Below are positions 61,886-64,000 of a DNA stretch of 64,000 nt, piece after piece. The translations under genes and the position numbers were made by a program. The stretch spans positions 18,928 to 82,927 of the forward strand of contig JALOLR010000012.1 in the NCBI GenBank assembly GCA_025455885.1. Reading direction: 5' to 3'. A model generated the notes under the pieces. It was not told the origin of the DNA. It searched no databases and saw only the letters and a list, made by a program, of their open reading frames with translations. How positions within the stretch are numbered: position 1 is the stretch's first letter; every line of letters starts with the position of its first letter. This stretch comes from Acidimicrobiales bacterium (GTDB lineage: Bacteria > Actinomycetota > Acidimicrobiia > Acidimicrobiales > Acidimicrobilacustridaceae).

Positions 61886-63451
61886 GTGCCCGACTCCCAC
61901 GCCCCCCCCGACAACCTGCGCCTCGTCCCCGGCGAGCGGCCCCGCGCCACCTTCGCCGGCGGCTCGGTGGTCCAGCTCCTCGCCGGGTCGCCCGGTGACC
62001 CCGACGCGTCGGTCCTCGAGCTTGTGCCCGCCACCGTGGTGGTGACCGACCAGCGGGTGGTGGCCGTCGAGGCCGACCTCGAGTGGTCGTGGCAGCTCGA
62101 GGACCTCGAGGCCGTCCACCACGGGTCGGGCAACTGGACCCTCCTCGCCGTCCCCGGTGTCGACGACCACGGGGTGTCGGTGCCCGGCGACGACGTGGAC
62201 GCCTTCCGCTCGGCCCTGGCCGCGGCGTCCTCCGACGCCGGCTCCGACGTGGCGCCCTCGGGTCCGTCGCCGTCGCCGGTGATCGACCTCACCGAGGGCC
62301 CGATCGACGAACCGCCTCCCTCGAAGGCTGAACCTGAGGTCGAGGTCGAGACCGGGTCGGGGAATGGTCACGGTCCGGTGGCCGGCCTCGCCGCGGTGGC
62401 CGCCGCCGGTGCCGGTGCCCACTTCGTCACCCGCGACGACCTCGACGGCAACCCCGAACCCGAACCCGGCGGCAACGGGGCGACAGGCATCGCCGACCTC
62501 CCGGCGCCCCCCGACGAGGCGACCCTCGACACCACGCTCGTCCCCGCCGTGGTCGGTGCGCCCGAAGCCCCCGGCGACGATGCCTCGCGCCCTGCCCACC
62601 GGGGGTTGCGGGCCCGCCTCCGACGCCAGAAGACCAACGCCGACGGCTCGCTGCGCCACGCCGTGGAGGCCCTCCCCCTCACCGGCCTCGAGGCCAAGGA
62701 CATCTCGGCGTGGTTCGGCACCCACCACGTGCTCGACCGCATCAGCCTCGACATGCCCCCGGGTCTGGTGACCGCGCTCATCGGGCCGTCGGGGTGCGGC
62801 AAGTCCACGTTCCTGCGGATCCTCAACCGGATGCACGAGATGATCCCGTCGGCGTCGCTGTCGGGCGAGGTCCTCCTCGACGGCGCCGACGTCTACGACG
62901 TGAACCGCAAGCTCACCGACGCCCGCCGCCAGATCGGCATGGTGTTCCAGAAGCCCAACCCGTTCCCGGCGATGTCGATCTACGACAACGTCGTGGCCAG
63001 CTTCCAGCTCACCGGGTTGAAGGTCGGCCAGGACGAGAAGGACGAGGCCGTCGAGACGTGCCTCGCCAAGGCCGGCCTCTGGACCGAGGTGCGCGACCGG
63101 CTCCGCCAACCCGGCGGCGGGCTGTCCGGTGGTCAACAGCAGCGGCTGTGCATCGCCCGGGCCCTGGCCATCAAGCCCCGGGTGCTGCTGATGGACGAGC
63201 CGTGCTCGGCGCTCGACCCGACCTCCACGAGGCGCATCGAGCAGACCATCCAGGAGCTGGCCTCGGAGGTCACGATCGTGATCGTGACCCACAACATGCA
63301 ACAGGCGGCCCGCGTCTCGCACCAGTGCGCGTTCTTCCTGGCCGAGCAGGGCACCCCGGGCGTGATCGTCGAGCACGGGCCCACCGAGGTCATGTTCGAC
63401 TCGCCCCAGGACCCCCGCACCTTCGACTACGTCAACGGCCGTTTCGGGTAG
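61886..63451 (+). CDS. pstB: Phosphate ABC transporter ATPase with long N-terminal extension
   Basis: A 521-residue PstB; the normal length is ~250-260. The ATPase domain starts near residue 272: Walker A GPSGCGKST (~300), FQKPNPFPAMSIYDNV, signature LSGGQQQRL (~412), LLMDEPCSALDP and VTHNMQQAARVS. Residues ~10-110 look like a bacterial PH-type beta domain (VVVTDQRVVAVEADLEWSW, AFRSALAAAS), followed by an acidic, low-complexity linker. GTG start 17 bp after the sortase-like gene with a GAGGAG site. Last gene of the 13-kb unit. Confidence 0.93.
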   Translation: MPDSHAPPDNLRLVPGERPRATFAGGSVVQLLAGSPGDPDASVLELVPATVVVTDQRVVAVEADLEWSWQLEDLEAVHHGSGNWTLLAVPGVDDHGVSVPGDDVDAFRSALAAASSDAGSDVAPSGPSPSPVIDLTEGPIDEPPPSKAEPEVEVETGSGNGHGPVAGLAAVAAAGAGAHFVTRDDLDGNPEPEPGGNGATGIADLPAPPDEATLDTTLVPAVVGAPEAPGDDASRPAHRGLRARLRRQKTNADGSLRHAVEALPLTGLEAKDISAWFGTHHVLDRISLDMPPGLVTALIGPSGCGKSTFLRILNRMHEMIPSASLSGEVLLDGADVYDVNRKLTDARRQIGMVFQKPNPFPAMSIYDNVVASFQLTGLKVGQDEKDEAVETCLAKAGLWTEVRDRLRQPGGGLSGGQQQRLCIARALAIKPRVLLMDEPCSALDPTSTRRIEQTIQELASEVTIVIVTHNMQQAARVSHQCAFFLAEQGTPGVIVEHGPTEVMFDSPQDPRTFDYVNGRFG

Positions 63452-63636
63452 GCATCGTCACCCTTTCCCGGGGGACGACGAGTCGACCGGCAGGTGAACA
63501 GTTCGCGTGAACCGGAATCGTTCATCTCTGCGTCATGGCGCGGAAGGATTGACTTGGCAGTCTCACGACCTTCGCATCTTGGTGGGGGAGCCCGGCATCG
63601 CCCGCTGATCGACTGAGGGAAGAGGGACAGAGATAT
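63452..63636 (+). promoter_or_regulatory. Regulatory gap before the distal pstS-like gene, with PHO-like repeats
   Basis: GTTCATCTCTG (63520-63530) and CGTCATGGCGC (63531-63541) are adjacent 11-nt units resembling a PHO box; an additional GTTCGCG is at 63501 and GTGAAC at 63493. TTGACT (63549-63554) may be a -35. The match is weaker than in the two upstream promoters. Confidence 0.45.
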
Positions 63637-64000
63637 GGCCCGTCACAGCGTCGTGCGGCGAAGCGTCGTACTGGTACTCGGCGCATCGGTCGTCGCTCTC
63701 GCTGTGGTCTCGGGAGCCCCTCCCGTGGCCGCAGATCCTCAGCAGCAGTCGGGCCTCGTCGGTGTGGGTTCGGACACGACCCAGGGCCTCATGAACGCCT
63801 ATGCCGGGTTCAGCAACGGCATCAACTACACGCCGCTCCAGAGCAGCGTGGCGTCCGGCCAGCGTCAGATCGTCTCCTTCGACGCGACGAACCCGAGCGC
63901 GACCGGTGACCGTTGCATCACCACCAAGGTCAAGTCGGCGACGATCTACCGTCCCAACGGGTCGGGTTCCGGTCGCAACGCGCTGAGCCGGTCGATCCTC
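63637..64000 (+). CDS. PstS-like substrate-binding protein (5' part, runs off right edge)
   Basis: The first 121 codons are present. A Sec signal peptide (SVVLVLGASVVALAVVSGAP; likely cleavage after VAA near residue 34) has no lipobox. The mature part begins GLVGVGSDTTQGLMNAYAGF, a PstS-type first phosphate loop, and NGSGSGRNALSR is the expected second serine-rich loop. It is a further binding protein of the locus with its own promoter region. The C-terminus is not visible. Confidence 0.82.

Overview
The window is about 64 kb of very GC-rich DNA from an actinobacterium. The order cwlM-like, trxA, trxB, DUF6049, CCA-adding enzyme matches the mycobacterial cwlM-trx-mviN-pcnA neighbourhood, and rpsF-ssb-rpsR-rplI-dnaB follows it, so the piece probably lies close to the chromosome origin. 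Paired wax-ester synthase/DGAT enzymes, ino1, DUF5318, many TANNNT -10 elements sitting 6-8 nt before start codons (leaderless mRNAs) and heavy use of GTG starts fit Actinomycetota. My best guess for the class is Acidimicrobiia, but this is inference from gene content only. I saw no rRNA, tRNA, CRISPR or insertion sequence.

Layout. 1-7.1 kb (minus strand): GNAT, DUF6049, DegV, Ser/Thr kinase, small membrane protein, trxB, trxA and the start of a peptidoglycan-binding (CwlM-like) gene. 7.2-14.7 kb: HDAC-like deacetylase, CCA-adding enzyme, methyltransferase, DUF5318, a class A penicillin-binding protein, panB and a DUF192 lipoprotein. 15-18.5 kb: rpsF-ssb-rpsR-rplI, a hairpin, DnaA-box-like repeats and dnaB. 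18.5-22.9 kb: a P2-like P-type ATPase with an unusual M4 motif and an amidohydrolase. 23-26.8 kb: an arsenic operon (ArsR-ArsC fusion, aquaglyceroporin, two ArsC, ArsI/CadI) followed by an MtfA-type peptidase. 26.8-46.7 kb: general metabolism and transport: a dehydrogenase, class I aldolase, DUF1275, LigD polymerase with a KhtTU-type K+/H+ antiporter, a fused heterodimer-type ABC exporter, ino1 with a divergent LysR regulator, a lipid block (hydrolase, two WS/DGAT, acyl-CoA synthetase) and purU.

46.7-64 kb is the most unusual part. It is a phosphate (Pst) transport locus enlarged with seven short, Ala/Glu-rich coiled-coil proteins (three ending in a transmembrane anchor), a PhoB-like regulator whose receiver lacks the conserved lysine, a membrane-anchored PstS, an 889-residue secreted and anchored protein, a pair of paralogous surface proteins (one with an LPFTG sorting signal), a sortase-fold protein that has lost both catalytic His and Cys, a PstB ATPase with a ~270-residue N-terminal extension, and a further PstS-like gene cut by the window edge. 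Two promoters inside this block have the same architecture: an 11-nt direct repeat of the Streptomyces PHO-box type, 16 bp, a TANCGT -10, 7 nt, and a GTG start. From 50204 to 63451 the genes overlap or nearly touch, so one phosphate-starvation promoter probably drives the 13-kb unit. I propose a Pho-controlled envelope assembly built around the Pst transporter.
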